Positions 42,097 through 51,234 of a DNA stretch of 64,000 nt are shown one piece after another. Below the pieces are notes generated by a model. The model was given only the letters and a program-made list of their open reading frames with translations. It had not been told where the DNA came from and did no database searches. The stretch is taken from assembly GCF_000498575.2 (NCBI RefSeq), contig NZ_AWSQ01000009.1, positions 62,001 to 126,000 on the forward strand, written 5' to 3'. Every line of letters starts with the position of its first letter. The first letter of the stretch is position 1. Made by a program: the position numbers and the translations under genes. The stretch is from Pseudomonas taeanensis MS-3 (lineage in GTDB: Bacteria > Pseudomonadota > Gammaproteobacteria > Pseudomonadales > Pseudomonadaceae).

Positions 42097-43446
42097 ATGA
42101 CAACTGAAAAAATACAAATAGATACCCTGGTTATTGGCGCCGGTCAGGCTGGCGTGGCCATGAGTGAACATCTGAGCAGACTCGGCGTGGCCCACCTCGT
42201 TCTGGAGCGCAAGCGTATCGCCGAAGCCTGGCGCACCGGGCGCTGGGATTCGCTGGTCGCCAATGGCCCGGCCTGGCACGACCGCTTCCCGGGACTGGAG
42301 TTCGAGGGTCTCGACCCCGACGCCTTTGCCGCGAAAGAGCAGGTGGCGGATTACTTCGAAGCCTATGCCAAGAAGTTCAACGCCCCTATCCGCACCGGTG
42401 TGGACGTGCAGCAGGTGCAACGCAATGCTGGCCGGCCTGGCTTCACTGTTGAAACATCCGAGGGCGTGATCGAGGCCAATCAGGTGGTGATCGCAACCGG
42501 TCCTTTCCAGCGTCCCGTGATCCCGCCGATCGCGCCTAAAGATGAGCGCTTTACGCAGATCCACTCCGCCGAATACCGCAATCCACAGCAACTACCCGAA
42601 GGGGCTGTCCTGGTGGTGGGTGCCGGATCGTCGGGGGTGCAGATCGCCGATGAGCTGCAACGTGCCGGCAAGCAGGTTTACCTCTCGGTGGGCGCGCATG
42701 ATCGTCCTCCGCGCGCTTATCGCAACCGTGACTTCTGCTGGTGGTTGGGCGTTCTCGGCGAATGGGATGCCGAGGCCGTTCAGGCGGGCAAGGAACACGT
42801 CACCATCGCCGTCAGCGGTGCGCGTGGCGGCCATACGGTCGACTTTCGCAGGCTGGCCCACCAGGGGATGACGCTGGTCGGCCTGACCCAATCATTCAAT
42901 GACGGTGTGGTGACCTTTCAGGCGGATCTTGCCGACAACCTGGCTCGCGGCGATGAGAACTATCTGGCGCTGCTCGATGCCGCTGACGCCTATATCGCCC
43001 GCAATGGTCTCGACCTTCCAGAAGAGCCTGAAGCACGCACCATGCTCCCGGAACCGGCCTGTGTGACCAATCCCGTGCTTGAGCTCGATCTGGCCGAAGC
43101 CGGTGTCACCTCGGTTATCTGGGCAACCGGCTATTCAGCCGATTACAGCTGGCTGAAGGTCAACGCCTGCGACGCCAAGGGCAAGCCGCAGCACCAGCGC
43201 GGTGTTTCCAGCGAGCCGGGCGTCTATTTCGTCGGCCTGCCGTGGCTGTCGCGCCGTGGCTCCGCGTTCATCTGGGGCGTCTGGCACGACGCCAAGCATA
43301 TTGCCGACCACATCGTTAAACAGCGCACCTATCTCGCCTATCGGGATGCCTCGCAACGTCAAGCAGAGGCTGAGCGCAAGGCAAGGCCTGATGGCGCATA
43401 CGCCGATTCGCACGCCCCAAAACTCAGCATCATGGGAGTCAGCTGA
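42097..43446 (+). CDS. FAD-dependent flavoprotein monooxygenase-like protein
   Basis: A roughly 449-residue two-dinucleotide-fold enzyme. The FAD motif is VIGAGQAGVAMSEHL near residue 12; the NAD(P)H motif is VLVVGAGSSGVQIADEL near residue 172; IWATGYSADYSW lies near residue 350, as in flavin monooxygenases and proteins labelled as potassium-transport flavoproteins. The ATG at 42097 has AAGGA at eight bases; an upstream ATG at 42055 is possible. The stop overlaps the next ATG by one base. Confidence 0.82.
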   Translation: MTTEKIQIDTLVIGAGQAGVAMSEHLSRLGVAHLVLERKRIAEAWRTGRWDSLVANGPAWHDRFPGLEFEGLDPDAFAAKEQVADYFEAYAKKFNAPIRTGVDVQQVQRNAGRPGFTVETSEGVIEANQVVIATGPFQRPVIPPIAPKDERFTQIHSAEYRNPQQLPEGAVLVVGAGSSGVQIADELQRAGKQVYLSVGAHDRPPRAYRNRDFCWWLGVLGEWDAEAVQAGKEHVTIAVSGARGGHTVDFRRLAHQGMTLVGLTQSFNDGVVTFQADLADNLARGDENYLALLDAADAYIARNGLDLPEEPEARTMLPEPACVTNPVLELDLAEAGVTSVIWATGYSADYSWLKVNACDAKGKPQHQRGVSSEPGVYFVGLPWLSRRGSAFIWGVWHDAKHIADHIVKQRTYLAYRDASQRQAEAERKARPDGAYADSHAPKLSIMGVS

Positions 43447-43874
43447 TGCCTACTCATACCCGTATTCGCATGTTCAACACCAAGGAAACCTACCCCAATC
43501 AGAGCCTGGACAACGACCTGTGCCAAGCCGTGCGTGCCGGTAACACCGTGTACGTGCGTGGTCAGGTCGGTACCGACTTCGAGGGCCGCCTGGTCGGTCT
43601 CGGCGACCCGCGCGCGCAGACCGAGCAGGCGATGAAGAACGTCAAGCAGCTGCTCGAGGAGGCCGGCAGCGACCTCAGCCACATCGTCAAGACCACCACC
43701 TACCTGATCGACCCGCGCTACCGTGAGCCGGTATACCGGGAAGTCGGCAAGTGGTTGAAAGGGGTCTTCCCGATCTCCACCGGCCTGGTGGTGACAGCCC
43801 TCGGTCAGCCGCAGTGGCTGATGGAGATCGACGTGATCGCCGTTATCCCTGATGACTGGCAGCAGAACGCCTAA
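43446..43874 (+). CDS. Rid-family protein lacking the canonical active-site arginine
   Basis: A 142-residue YjgF/RidA-fold protein (AGNTVYVRGQVGTDFEGRLV, then EQAMKNVKQLLEEAGSDL). In the enamine-deaminase RidA, an Arg lies in the P-x-R-S segment; here the matching part reads FPISTGLVVTALG, so it belongs to an Arg-less Rid subgroup whose chemistry is less certain. It is coupled to the monooxygenase gene. Confidence 0.85.
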   Translation: MPTHTRIRMFNTKETYPNQSLDNDLCQAVRAGNTVYVRGQVGTDFEGRLVGLGDPRAQTEQAMKNVKQLLEEAGSDLSHIVKTTTYLIDPRYREPVYREVGKWLKGVFPISTGLVVTALGQPQWLMEIDVIAVIPDDWQQNA

Positions 43875-43887
43875 CCAGGAGCGCACT

Positions 43888-44562
43888 ATGACTTTCTCCA
43901 TCGTCGGCCACTGCGCCGAAACCGGCCAGCTGGGCATCGCCATCAGTTCCTCGAGCATTGCCGTGGGCGCTCGCTGCCCCTGGCTGCGCGCCGGGGTCGG
44001 TGCGGTGGCCACGCAGAACATTACCCTGCCGGCGCTGGGCCCGCAGATCCTCGACCTGCTGGATGCCGGGCAGGAGCCCGCCGCCGCGCTGGATAAGGCG
44101 CTGAGCAGTAATGGTTGGAGTCAGTACCGCCAGGTCGGGGTGATCGACAGCCAGGGGCGTAGCGCCCTGTTCAGCGGTGCTCAGTCGCTCGGCATTAGCA
44201 ACGCGCTGGCCGGCGAGCACTGCGTGGCCGCCGGTAATCTGCTGGCAGGGACTGAGGTCATCGCGGCCATGGTGGCTGCTTTCGAGCAGGCCGAGGGGTG
44301 TTTGCCCGAGCGCTTGCTGGCCGCCATGCACGCCGCCGTGGCGGCGGGTGGCGAAGCCGGGCCGGTGCATTCGGCGGCGCTCTCGGTGGTCGGCGAGCTG
44401 ACCTGGCCGATCGTCGACCTGCGGGTGGACTGGGCCGACGAAGACCCAATTGGTCGACTCGACCAGCTGTGGCAGGCCTACCGCCCGCAGATGCAGGACT
44501 ACCTGACCCGCGCCCTCAACCCAACCGCCGCCCCCAGCTACGGCGTGCCGGGCAACGAGTAG
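43888..44562 (+). CDS. DUF1028-family protein
   Basis: A 224-residue protein starting MTFSIVGHCAETGQLGIAISSSS, typical of DUF1028, an Ntn-hydrolase-like family often found with Rid and peptidase M20 genes. AGGAG precedes the ATG at 43888. The reaction is unknown; context suggests amide hydrolysis in amino-acid or N-acyl compound breakdown. Confidence 0.85.
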   Translation: MTFSIVGHCAETGQLGIAISSSSIAVGARCPWLRAGVGAVATQNITLPALGPQILDLLDAGQEPAAALDKALSSNGWSQYRQVGVIDSQGRSALFSGAQSLGISNALAGEHCVAAGNLLAGTEVIAAMVAAFEQAEGCLPERLLAAMHAAVAAGGEAGPVHSAALSVVGELTWPIVDLRVDWADEDPIGRLDQLWQAYRPQMQDYLTRALNPTAAPSYGVPGNE

Positions 44563-44572
44563 GCAGTCGATC

Positions 44573-44604
44573 CGCAGGATGGGTTGAGCGCAGCGCTACC
44601 CGTC
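44573..44604. repeat. Short REP-like palindrome
   Basis: GGATGGGTTGAGCGCAGCGCTACCC is an imperfect palindrome of the GTGGGTTACGC type. It lies between the DUF1028 and argE-like genes. Confidence 0.45.
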
Positions 44605-44636
44605 AGCCCTGTTGCTTCATCCACAAGGAGCCCCCC

Positions 44637-45794
44637 ATGCCCACCAGCCGTGACCTGCTGGCCAAGCTGATTGCCTTCAACACCGTCAGCCGCGAGTCCA
44701 ACCTGGCGTTGATCGAGTTCATCCACGACTACCTCAAGGGGCTGGGGGTGGCGTGCGAGTGGGATTACAACGCCGAGCGCAGCAAGGCCAATCTGTTCGC
44801 CACTATCGGCCCTGACGATCGAGGCGGGGTGGTGTTGTCCGGCCACACCGACGTAGTACCGGTGGCCGGGCAGGCCTGGACGGTCGAGCCGTTCCAGTTG
44901 ACCGAACGGGATGGCAAGTTGTACGGACGCGGCAGCGCCGACATGAAGGGCTATATCGCCTGCGTGTTGGCGACCGTGCCGCGCTTTCTCGACCAGCCGT
45001 TGCGCGTGCCGGTGCACCTGGCCTTCTCCTACGACGAGGAAGTCGGTTGCCTGGGCGTGCGCTCCTTGCTGGCCGAACTCGAGCGGCGACCGCACAGGCC
45101 CATCGCCTGCATCATCGGCGAACCGACAGAGCTGAAGCCGGTGCTTGGCCACAAGGGCAAGCTGGCCATGCGCTGCCAGGTGCAGGGTGCCGCCTGTCAT
45201 TCGGCCTATGCGCCCCAGGGGGTCAACGCCATCGAATACGCCGCGCGCCTGATTGGCAAACTGGGCGAGATAGGCGAGCAGTTGGCGCGCGTGGAGCTGC
45301 ATGACCGACGCTTCGACCCGCCATTCTCCACCGTGCAGACCGGCGTGATTCAGGGGGGCAGGGCGCTGAACATAGTCCCGGCCGAGTGCCAGTTCGATTT
45401 CGAGGTGCGCGCCCTGCCGGACTTCGATGCTCAGCAGGTGGTCGAGCTACTGGCCGGCTACGCCGAAAGCCAGCTGTTGCCGGCCATGCGTGCGCGCAGC
45501 GCCGAGACCGGCATTGCCTTTCAGCCCCTGTCGGCCTACCCGGGTCTGGCCACCGACCCACACAGCGAAGTGGCCGAACTGCTGGCGCTGATCAGCGACA
45601 GTCGCGAGTTCGGCACCGTAGCCTTTGGCACCGAGGGCGGCCTGTTCCACCAAGCCGGCATCCCCACCGTGGTCTGCGGCCCAGGCAGCATGGAACAGGG
45701 GCACAAGCCCGACGAGTTCGTCAGCCAGGAACAGCTCGACGGTTGCGACGCCATGCTGGGGCGGTTAGCGCAATGGTTGCAGCGCGGCGTCTGA
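44637..45794 (+). CDS. argE: Acetylornithine deacetylase-like M20 peptidase
   Basis: A 385-residue zinc hydrolase with SGHTDVVPV near residue 67, GRGSADMKGYIACVLA near residue 100 and FSYDEEVGCLGVRSL near residue 133, which hold the metal ligands and catalytic Glu. It is ArgE-like, but the setting (monooxygenase, Rid, DUF1028) suggests a catabolic N-acyl amino acid substrate rather than arginine synthesis. AAGGAG precedes the ATG. A broken piece of a close relative lies at 56291. Confidence 0.88.
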   Translation: MPTSRDLLAKLIAFNTVSRESNLALIEFIHDYLKGLGVACEWDYNAERSKANLFATIGPDDRGGVVLSGHTDVVPVAGQAWTVEPFQLTERDGKLYGRGSADMKGYIACVLATVPRFLDQPLRVPVHLAFSYDEEVGCLGVRSLLAELERRPHRPIACIIGEPTELKPVLGHKGKLAMRCQVQGAACHSAYAPQGVNAIEYAARLIGKLGEIGEQLARVELHDRRFDPPFSTVQTGVIQGGRALNIVPAECQFDFEVRALPDFDAQQVVELLAGYAESQLLPAMRARSAETGIAFQPLSAYPGLATDPHSEVAELLALISDSREFGTVAFGTEGGLFHQAGIPTVVCGPGSMEQGHKPDEFVSQEQLDGCDAMLGRLAQWLQRGV

Positions 45795-46345
45795 TTCACT
45801 CCAGAGCCTGACCCGCGTCATCGCCGAGTCGCGTTCGTTGCCTATGGGCGACGAGCGCAGGGCGAGGGGGTTATCTGCGAGTGGTATTGATTGGCGATGC
45901 TCTTGATAAATCGGAATGGCTGGAGCCGGCAAGGAGCGGCCAATCGAAGAGGCTGGTGGACAAGTAAACGTTGTTTACCCTACAGCGCTCCCAAGTTCGC
46001 GCAGGGTGGAAGGCCAACCCGTGGAAAACCGCGGAGTGTTTTCCACCAATATTCGTCCAGGCTACCTTGCTGCTCCCGGCCCAGGCTGTGTGAGAACGTT
46101 TTAGAGCGAGTCTGACATTCAGAACCGCAATCAAAATCACGCTCTTGCGCAAAGTTCAGGTCTGCTGACCAACCAAAAACTGGCAGATTTTACGTAGCAA
46201 CGCAGACTTCAAAACGGGGCATGTGTTTTCACACAACCTGGACCCCAAGCAGACGCATAGAGCATCTTATTTATTTGGACTGCCCGCATCCTTCCGCACG
46301 CTAGCGCTTACCCGCTGAGGAACAGGTTCTATGCAGTTGAAAACC
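45795..46345. other. 550-base gap filled with repeats and a relic element
   Basis: No gene supported. 45956-45983 is a GTGGACAA ... TTGTTTACCCTAC repeat. 46021-46046 is a perfect hairpin GTGGAAAAC/GTTTTCCAC. 46081-46241 is a small relic with terminal inverted repeats, listed separately. Confidence 0.6.
46081..46241. mobile_element. Small insertion-sequence relic or MITE
   Basis: The left end CCAGGCTGTGTGAGAACG pairs with the right end, whose reverse complement is CCAGGTTGTGTGAAAACA (15 of 18 match). The ends look like those of IS5/IS1182-type elements of pseudomonads, but the 161-base inside holds no transposase frame. Confidence 0.5.
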
Positions 46346-48025
46346 TCAAACCTTGAATTTGTGCACCAATGTTCCGAGGCGGCTGCCCAAGGTGTTCAGG
46401 TCATTGACCGTCTGCGTGCTGCGTAAAGTTTCATCCGCAACCTGATCAACCGATTGAGCGATCTGCTGCACACTGCGATTGATCTCTTCCGCTACCGAGG
46501 TTTGCTCTTCGGCAGCGCAGGCGATCTGTGCATTCATGGCATTTATGGTCGCAATCAGATCGGCAATAGTGGCTAGCGAGCGTTCAGCCTGGGTGGCTTG
46601 GGCACTGGCGTTGTTGCCGGCGTCGCTGGATTTGCCCATCGCCGCAACCGCGTTTTTCGTGCCACTCTGCAAGCGATCGATCATCTCCTGGATTTCCTGG
46701 GTGCTTTTCTGAGTTCTGCCAGCCAGTGCTCTTACTTCATCTGCGACTACCGCAAAGCCGCGACCTGCATCTCCGGCACGGGCGGCCTCTATTGCGGCGT
46801 TGAGTGCCAGTAGATTGGTTTGTTCGGCAATCGAGCGAATCACATCCAGCACGTTGGAAATCGACAAAACCTCAGTCTGCAAGCTATCCAGGGACCCGCT
46901 GCTGGTCTGGATATCGGCAACCAGGCCATGAATGTGCTTGATACTGCCATCCACTACAGATTTTGCCTCCTGGCCCTGATGATCGGCTTGCAGGGCAGCA
47001 TCCGCCGCGCGCTGTGCGCTGGCGGCTACCTCGTGTGCGGATGCGGACATCTCGTTGATGGCGGTGGCGACCTGATCGGTTTCCTGCCTCTGCTGCAGCA
47101 TCGCCTGCTCGGAGCGCTGCGCCTGCGCCGTAACCTGGGCCACTCTGGCGGTGAGCTCTGCGGTAATCTCGGTAATCTGCCGCACCAGCGCATGAATGGT
47201 ATCGAGGAAGTGATTGAACGAACTGGCCAGTTGGCCAATTTCATCCCGGCCGGTGAGCGGCAAGCGCTGGGTCAGATCCCCTTCGCCAGAGGCAATCTCA
47301 TCGAGACTGGCCTTGATCTGCCGTAAAGGACGCAGGCTGGCATTGACCATGAACGGCGCTAGCAGGCTCAGAGCAACGATCAGAATGATCGCCACGACCA
47401 CAATGCTGCCGATGATGCCCTCGATTCGCTGTTCGATTCGCTGGCGCACTTGGGCCACCTGAGACTCGATGCCGTCGAGGTTGATTGCGGTCAGGACCAC
47501 CAAATCCCATTTCGGCAGGAAAAAGCCATAGGCCAGCTTGGGTACCACCTGATCGGTGCCCACCACTGCGCCCGAGTAGTTGATGAAATGCGTGCCGTCT
47601 TTCGCTGCGGCGACCATGTCGCGGTTGAGGTACACGCCGTTTTTGTCCTTGCGCTCGCGCATGTTGGTGCCTACGCCTTCGCTGCTGTCGCCGCGGAAAA
47701 TGCGCACCACATCGCTGTCGTAACCGAAGAAGTAGCCGTCCTCGCCATACTTGATCGCAGAGAGCAGGCGCACAGCCTGGGCGCGGCTCTGCACATCACC
47801 CTCGCTCGCCTGCTCATAGAGAGGACTTAGCTGGCTTCTGGCGATATTGGCGTAATCGACCAGGCGCGTACGGCTCTCCTGCAACAGGCGTTCTCTAGCT
47901 TCAGCCACTTCCTTCTCGGCCATACTGAGCAATACCCGGCTCGCCGTGCCGCTCAAGACAACAGCGAACAGCAGCACCGGAACCAGGGCAAGCAGCAATA
48001 TTTTTTTCTTCAATGACAGAGTCAC
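46346..48025 (-). CDS. Methyl-accepting chemotaxis protein with single Cache sensor
   Basis: A 559-residue chemoreceptor: membrane helix at about residues 8-28, periplasmic sCache-type domain (KYGEDGYFFGYDSD, GVGTNMRERKDKNG), second helix near residue 210, HAMP, then the signalling domain with the conserved hairpin IRSIAEQTNLLALNAAIEAARAG. The start is GTG with AGGAG at nine bases. It is next to organic-acid uptake genes and may sense a related acid; this is inference. Confidence 0.9.
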   Translation of the reverse strand: MTLSLKKKILLLALVPVLLFAVVLSGTASRVLLSMAEKEVAEARERLLQESRTRLVDYANIARSQLSPLYEQASEGDVQSRAQAVRLLSAIKYGEDGYFFGYDSDVVRIFRGDSSEGVGTNMRERKDKNGVYLNRDMVAAAKDGTHFINYSGAVVGTDQVVPKLAYGFFLPKWDLVVLTAINLDGIESQVAQVRQRIEQRIEGIIGSIVVVAIILIVALSLLAPFMVNASLRPLRQIKASLDEIASGEGDLTQRLPLTGRDEIGQLASSFNHFLDTIHALVRQITEITAELTARVAQVTAQAQRSEQAMLQQRQETDQVATAINEMSASAHEVAASAQRAADAALQADHQGQEAKSVVDGSIKHIHGLVADIQTSSGSLDSLQTEVLSISNVLDVIRSIAEQTNLLALNAAIEAARAGDAGRGFAVVADEVRALAGRTQKSTQEIQEMIDRLQSGTKNAVAAMGKSSDAGNNASAQATQAERSLATIADLIATINAMNAQIACAAEEQTSVAEEINRSVQQIAQSVDQVADETLRSTQTVNDLNTLGSRLGTLVHKFKV

Positions 48026-48159
48026 GCTGGCTTTCTCCTAGTGGGGACAAATTGCCGACTGCAACCGCAATCGAGTGAGGTCTTGGACGGATGACCCGCA
48101 GTACCGTGATGCGCACCCACACCGTGGGTGCACTTCAGTCTGCGCAGTAGGTTTCCTCG

Positions 48160-49152
48160 CTACGTGGTGACCGGGTCCGTTGGGCGCTGTTGCACAATGG
48201 CCGGCTTGACCAGTTGGCAAGGGTCGCCGCGAAAGAAGGCCTGCACGTTGGCGAACGCATCGCCGAAATACAGTTCATAGCTGTGCTTCTCGACGTACCC
48301 CAGGTGCGGGGTGCAGAGCACTCTCGGGTGATTGAGCAGCGGGTGCGCCTGGTCCAGGATCGGTTCGTCATCCAGTACATCCAACGCCGCATAGCCGGGT
48401 CGCCCGGTGCTCAAAGCTTCGAGCAGGGCACCTGGTGCGAGCAGTTCCGCGCGGCTGGTGTTGACCAGCAATGCGCTGGGCTTCATCTGCAGCAGATCGT
48501 CGACGGTGACCACATGCCGGGTGCTCTCGGTCAGGCGCAGATTGAGGCTCAGCACATCGACTTCGCTGAAGAAGGCTTGCTTGCAGCTCGCGGCGCGATG
48601 CCCGTCGCGCACCGCCGCGTCCCTTGAGGTCTCGCTACCCCAGACCATTACGGGCATGTCGAAGGCCTGGGCATAGCGAGCCAGGCGCTGACCTATCCGG
48701 CCGTAACCCCAGATACCCAGGGTCTGCCCGTACAGGCGCTCGCCGAGATTGGTTTGCCAGTGTCCTGCGTACAGGCCCTGGATCGCCGGTAGCAGTTGCC
48801 GCCGTGCATTGAGAATCAGCGCCCAGGTCAGCTCGGCCGGTGCAATCGGCGAGCCGCGTCCCTCCAGTACAGCGATACCCTGCAGGCGGCAGGCTTCGAG
48901 GTCGATATGCACGCCCGCCTTACCGGTTTGACTGATCAGCTTGAGCCTTGGCAGCTGGGCTAATAACTGCGCGCAAATACTTGTCCGTTCACGCGTCAGC
49001 ACCAGGGCGTCCGCGTCTCGAAAGCGCTGCGCCTGCACATGCAGGCTCTTAGCTGCGTCGTGATAGACGCTGACCTGGTGGCCGTCGAGTAGGGCGAAAC
49101 AGTCGAGCGAGCGGATGACGTGCTGGTAGTCGTCGGGAATTACGATATGCAT
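48160..49152 (-). CDS. D-2-hydroxyacid dehydrogenase family protein
   Basis: A 330-residue NAD(P)-dependent dehydrogenase. The Rossmann motif LGIWGYGRIGQRLARYA is near residue 145; the catalytic residues lie in NTSRAELL (Arg), LDDEP (Glu) and TPHLGYV (His). It lies 58 bases after tctA, last in the putative organic-acid operon, and may act on the imported acid. Confidence 0.88.
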   Translation of the reverse strand: MHIVIPDDYQHVIRSLDCFALLDGHQVSVYHDAAKSLHVQAQRFRDADALVLTRERTSICAQLLAQLPRLKLISQTGKAGVHIDLEACRLQGIAVLEGRGSPIAPAELTWALILNARRQLLPAIQGLYAGHWQTNLGERLYGQTLGIWGYGRIGQRLARYAQAFDMPVMVWGSETSRDAAVRDGHRAASCKQAFFSEVDVLSLNLRLTESTRHVVTVDDLLQMKPSALLVNTSRAELLAPGALLEALSTGRPGYAALDVLDDEPILDQAHPLLNHPRVLCTPHLGYVEKHSYELYFGDAFANVQAFFRGDPCQLVKPAIVQQRPTDPVTT

Positions 49153-49210
49153 GTTTATGTCATCAAGGGCGATAGGCTCGCCCTTGATATCCTCACTGAC
49201 AGGGAAGGGA

Positions 49211-50722
49211 TCAGTCGGCGATTAGCAGCTGTGCGCTCTTGCGTGCGCGCACGGCGCGGAAGATCGGGTAGGCCAGCATCAGCCCGACCAGCGCCCACAC
49301 GGCCAGGGTGATCGGGCTGCCCCAGAGGATGCTCAACTCGCCATTGGACAGCGACAGGGCACGACGCAGGTTGTCCTCCATCACACCGCCGAGAATGAAG
49401 CCCAGCAGCACCGCAGACAGCGAGTAGTCCAGCTTGCGCAGAATATAGCCGCACACGCCGATGCCTATCATCAGGAACAGATCGAAGGTGGTCGAATGCA
49501 CCGCATACACGCCAATCGAAGTGACGATGGCAATCGCCGGCACCAGCGCCCAGGTCGGCACCGCGAGGATACGGGTGAAGATGCGCACCATCGGCACATT
49601 CATCACCAGCAGCATGACGTTGGCAACGAACAACGAGGCGATCAAGCCCCAAACCACTTCGGGCTGGTTCTGAAACAGCATCGGGCCGGGCGTGATGTTG
49701 TACAGCGTCAGCGCGCCGAGCATCACCGCAGTGGTGCCGGAGCCGGGTACGCCGAGGGTCAGCATCGGCACCATGGAACCGCAGGCCGCGCCGCTGTTGG
49801 CGGTTTCCGGGGCGGCCAAGCCGCGCAGGTCACCCTTGCCGAACTGGTTGTCCTTGCTCGCCATGCGCTTCTCGGACATGTAGGCCACGGCGCTGGCTAG
49901 GGTCGCCCCGGCGCCAGGCAACACGCCCAGGACGAAACCGACCACACCACTGCGCAAGTTGGTGGCTAGTACGAAGGCGCCTTCCTTGAGGTTGAACAGC
50001 ATGCGCCCGGTGGTTTTAACCGCCCTGTGGCCATGGTGAGTTCTTTCCAGCAGCACCAGGATTTCGCTGATGCTGAACAACCCGAGCACCAGGACGATGA
50101 ACTGAATGCCATCGGCCAATCCCAGCGTGCCGAAGGTGAAGCGGTACACGCCGCTATTGGAGTCGATGCCGACACAGGACAGGGCCAGACCGATCAGCGC
50201 CGCCATAGCGGTTTTCAACGGTTTGTTGTCGGCCATGCCGGCCAGACAGGTAATCGCGAAGACCATCAACACGAAATATTCCGCCGGCCCGAAGGCCACA
50301 GCCCACTTGGCCAGCAGGGGGGCGAACAGCACCACGCCAATAGTCGCGATAGTGCCGCCGATAAACGAGCTCCAGGCCGAAATCGACAGGGCAATACCGG
50401 CCTTGCCCTGTTGGGCCAAAGGGTAGCCATCGAGAGTCGTCATCACGGCTGAGGCTTCGCCGGGAATATTCAGCAGGATCGAGGAAATGCGTCCGCCATA
50501 TTCGCAGCCCAGGTACACCGCCGCGAGCAGAATCAAGGCGGTTTCCGGTGGTAGGCCGAGGGCGAAGGCAATCGGAATCAACAGGGCGACGCCGTTGACC
50601 GGACCGAGGCCGGGCAGCAGGCCGACGATGGTGCCAATCAGGGTGCCGCAAAAAGCCGTAATCAGGTTGTAGGGTGTCAGGGCCACGCCGAAGCCGAGGC
50701 CTAGATAATGAATAGTGTCCAT
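49211..50722 (-). CDS. tctA: Tripartite tricarboxylate transporter large membrane subunit TctA
   Basis: A 503-residue integral membrane protein of the TctA family with GTIVGLLPGLGPVNGVALLI near the N-terminus and GVPGSGTTAVMLGALTLY later. It forms the channel of a solute-binding-protein-dependent carboxylate importer. GGAAC precedes the ATG; it begins three bases after tctB. Confidence 0.94.
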   Translation of the reverse strand: MDTIHYLGLGFGVALTPYNLITAFCGTLIGTIVGLLPGLGPVNGVALLIPIAFALGLPPETALILLAAVYLGCEYGGRISSILLNIPGEASAVMTTLDGYPLAQQGKAGIALSISAWSSFIGGTIATIGVVLFAPLLAKWAVAFGPAEYFVLMVFAITCLAGMADNKPLKTAMAALIGLALSCVGIDSNSGVYRFTFGTLGLADGIQFIVLVLGLFSISEILVLLERTHHGHRAVKTTGRMLFNLKEGAFVLATNLRSGVVGFVLGVLPGAGATLASAVAYMSEKRMASKDNQFGKGDLRGLAAPETANSGAACGSMVPMLTLGVPGSGTTAVMLGALTLYNITPGPMLFQNQPEVVWGLIASLFVANVMLLVMNVPMVRIFTRILAVPTWALVPAIAIVTSIGVYAVHSTTFDLFLMIGIGVCGYILRKLDYSLSAVLLGFILGGVMEDNLRRALSLSNGELSILWGSPITLAVWALVGLMLAYPIFRAVRARKSAQLLIAD

Positions 50723-50725
50723 GGG

Positions 50726-51184
50726 TCAGTTCCCCAGTTTCGCGAGTAGGCCGAGCGGCAGAGGTACATCGAGGCCATAGTCGAACAGCAGATAGAGCCC
50801 AACGGCGATCATTAGGCCGGCCACGATGCTCTGCACGCGGGTTGCGTCATACAGATAAGCCATGGCAACCGCGAACAGCACACTGCTTAGGATGAAGCCG
50901 AGTACTTCGAACAGGGCCGCGTAGGCCACCATCGCAGCGATACAGAGTGCAATCTTGCGGATTACCTGACGATTCAGCGGCGGCTCTTCCCTGGCCTCGG
51001 TTTGTTTGGCTGGCTTTGACACTTGGTAAAGCGCACCCAGTACAAGCAGTGATAGCAACAGCAAGGGATAGGCACGTGGCCCCACGGGCTCGTAAGCGAA
51101 GGGGGCCTGATAGCCCCAGGCCAACGCCATTAAAGCCACGCAGATCAGCAGGTTAATGCCTGCAAAAATACGATCGTGCATCAT
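50726..51184 (-). CDS. tctB: Tripartite tricarboxylate transporter small membrane subunit TctB
   Basis: A 152-residue protein with four membrane segments, starting MMHDRIFAGINLLICVAL. AGGAG lies just upstream of two adjacent ATG codons (51184 and 51181). It is the small partner of TctA. Confidence 0.88.
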   Translation of the reverse strand: MMHDRIFAGINLLICVALMALAWGYQAPFAYEPVGPRAYPLLLLSLLVLGALYQVSKPAKQTEAREEPPLNRQVIRKIALCIAAMVAYAALFEVLGFILSSVLFAVAMAYLYDATRVQSIVAGLMIAVGLYLLFDYGLDVPLPLGLLAKLGN

Positions 51185-51234
51185 TCTGCTCCTGGCTGGG
51201 CAGCCCGAAGGGGCAGCCCACACCGTCGATGGAT

